Source: Candidatus Aerophobota bacterium
Lineage (GTDB): Bacteria; Aerophobota; Aerophobia; Aerophobales; B3-G15
DNA: 13,211 nucleotides
Assembly: GCA_011372105.1 (NCBI GenBank)
Contig: DRTT01000030.1
Span: 1 to 13,211, forward strand
Reading direction: 5' to 3'
The notes below the pieces were generated by a model. It made no database searches, was not told where the DNA came from, and saw only the letters and a program-made list of their open reading frames with translations. Below are positions 12,877 to 13,211 of the stretch, one piece after another. The position numbers and the translations under genes are program-made. How positions within the stretch are numbered: position 1 is the stretch's first letter; every line of letters starts with the position of its first letter.

Positions 12877-13211
12877 GTGGGAAAAGGTATGATTTTTAGG
12901 CCAGAAGAGGAGATGAAGAATATTCAATGGAAAAAGTCTGTTAAGGGGAGTCCCGGAGTTTGGATTCAAGATTTTGTAACGAATAAGGAAAATACCCAGG
13001 TAACGGTTCGTTACGTAAAAGTAGAACCCAATGGAGAAATTATACCTCATACTCATGATGTGTTGGAAGTATTTTATATAGTCGAGGGTAAAGGGGAACT
13101 TTTAATGGGTGATAAAAGGCTGGTTTGTTCTAAAGGGAGCTGTTTGATTGCCCCTGCAGGGGTAAGACATGGTCTAAAAAATATACAGGATATTCCTATA
13201 CTTCTTTTTTG
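12877..13211 (+). CDS. Single-domain cupin protein, 3' end cut by window
   Basis: The frame is open from the GTG at 12877 to the window end: 111 codons. SD GGAGGG (12864-12869) lies 7 nt upstream of the GTG, which has no better-placed rival; an ATG four codons later lacks an SD. Cupin motif 1 is PHTHDVLEVFYIVEG (57-71), with metal ligands H58, H60 and E64. Motif 2 is GSCLIAPAGVRHGLKN (87-102), with P93, G95 and the fourth ligand H98, matching the G-x5-P-x-G-x2-H-x3-N pattern exactly. It should bind a divalent metal. Cupins of this size include isomerases, uronate ring-opening proteins (KdgF-like), dioxygenases and sensors. Its place after dctM suggests action on the imported acid, but the specific role is not resolved. 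Confidence 0.88.
   Translation, partial: MGKGMIFRPEEEMKNIQWKKSVKGSPGVWIQDFVTNKENTQVTVRYVKVEPNGEIIPHTHDVLEVFYIVEGKGELLMGDKRLVCSKGSCLIAPAGVRHGLKNIQDIPILLF

Overview
This is an AT-rich window (clearly below 50% G+C by eye) from a bacterial chromosome. Purine-rich Shine-Dalgarno (SD) sequences, a 333-residue bacterial-type TsaD and a UvrD/PcrA-class helicase all point to Bacteria. The gene content fits an anaerobe: a MtaA/CmuA-like uroporphyrinogen-decarboxylase-family protein, two small nitroreductases, a NiFe-hydrogenase maturation protease and a TRAP transporter, with no oxygen-dependent enzyme in sight. Lys/Glu-rich proteins would fit a thermophile or an uncultured anaerobic lineage, but I cannot name a phylum from this window.

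Layout. (1) Positions 1-3357, minus strand: an apparent operon of an exported DJ-1/PfpI-like protein, nitroreductase 1, a two-TM potassium channel with a cytoplasmic RCK domain, and a UroD-family protein cut by the window start. (2) Positions 3361-3517: a divergent promoter region with two back-to-back TTGACA boxes. (3) Positions 3518-6075, plus strand: nitroreductase 2, a paralogue of nitroreductase 1, followed 11 nt later by a UvrD/PcrA-type helicase with a TTG start. (4) Positions 6072-7593, minus strand: a hydrogenase maturation protease coupled to tsaD. The helicase and tsaD converge and share the tetranucleotide TTAA as overlapping stop codons. (5) Positions about 7594-8945: an accessory patch with a probable transposase scar, an AbrB-type antitoxin and a PIN-domain toxin broken by a one-base frameshift directly after its catalytic Asp-Thr-Asn. 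(6) Positions 8946-13211, plus strand: a GntR/FCD regulator and a complete three-gene TRAP transporter (dctP, dctQ, dctM), then a cupin cut by the window end.

How it may work together. The left operon looks like a redox or stress unit: flavin oxidoreductases, an exported DJ-1 fold and a nucleotide-gated K+ channel with an unusual selectivity filter (SVGYQ instead of the usual TVGYG). The right operon is a classic catabolite uptake unit, in which an FCD regulator senses an organic or sugar acid, the TRAP system imports it, and the cupin may act on the imported compound. A strong two-part hairpin between dctP and dctQ probably sets the high binding-protein to membrane-subunit ratio.

The points most worth a second look are the frameshifted PIN toxin, the dctP-dctQ hairpin, a promoter lying inside the 5' end of the longest protease reading frame (implying a leaderless start), the K+ channel filter, and a perfect 11-bp tandem duplication over the stop codon of nitroreductase 1. 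I see no tRNA, rRNA, CRISPR array or intact insertion sequence.
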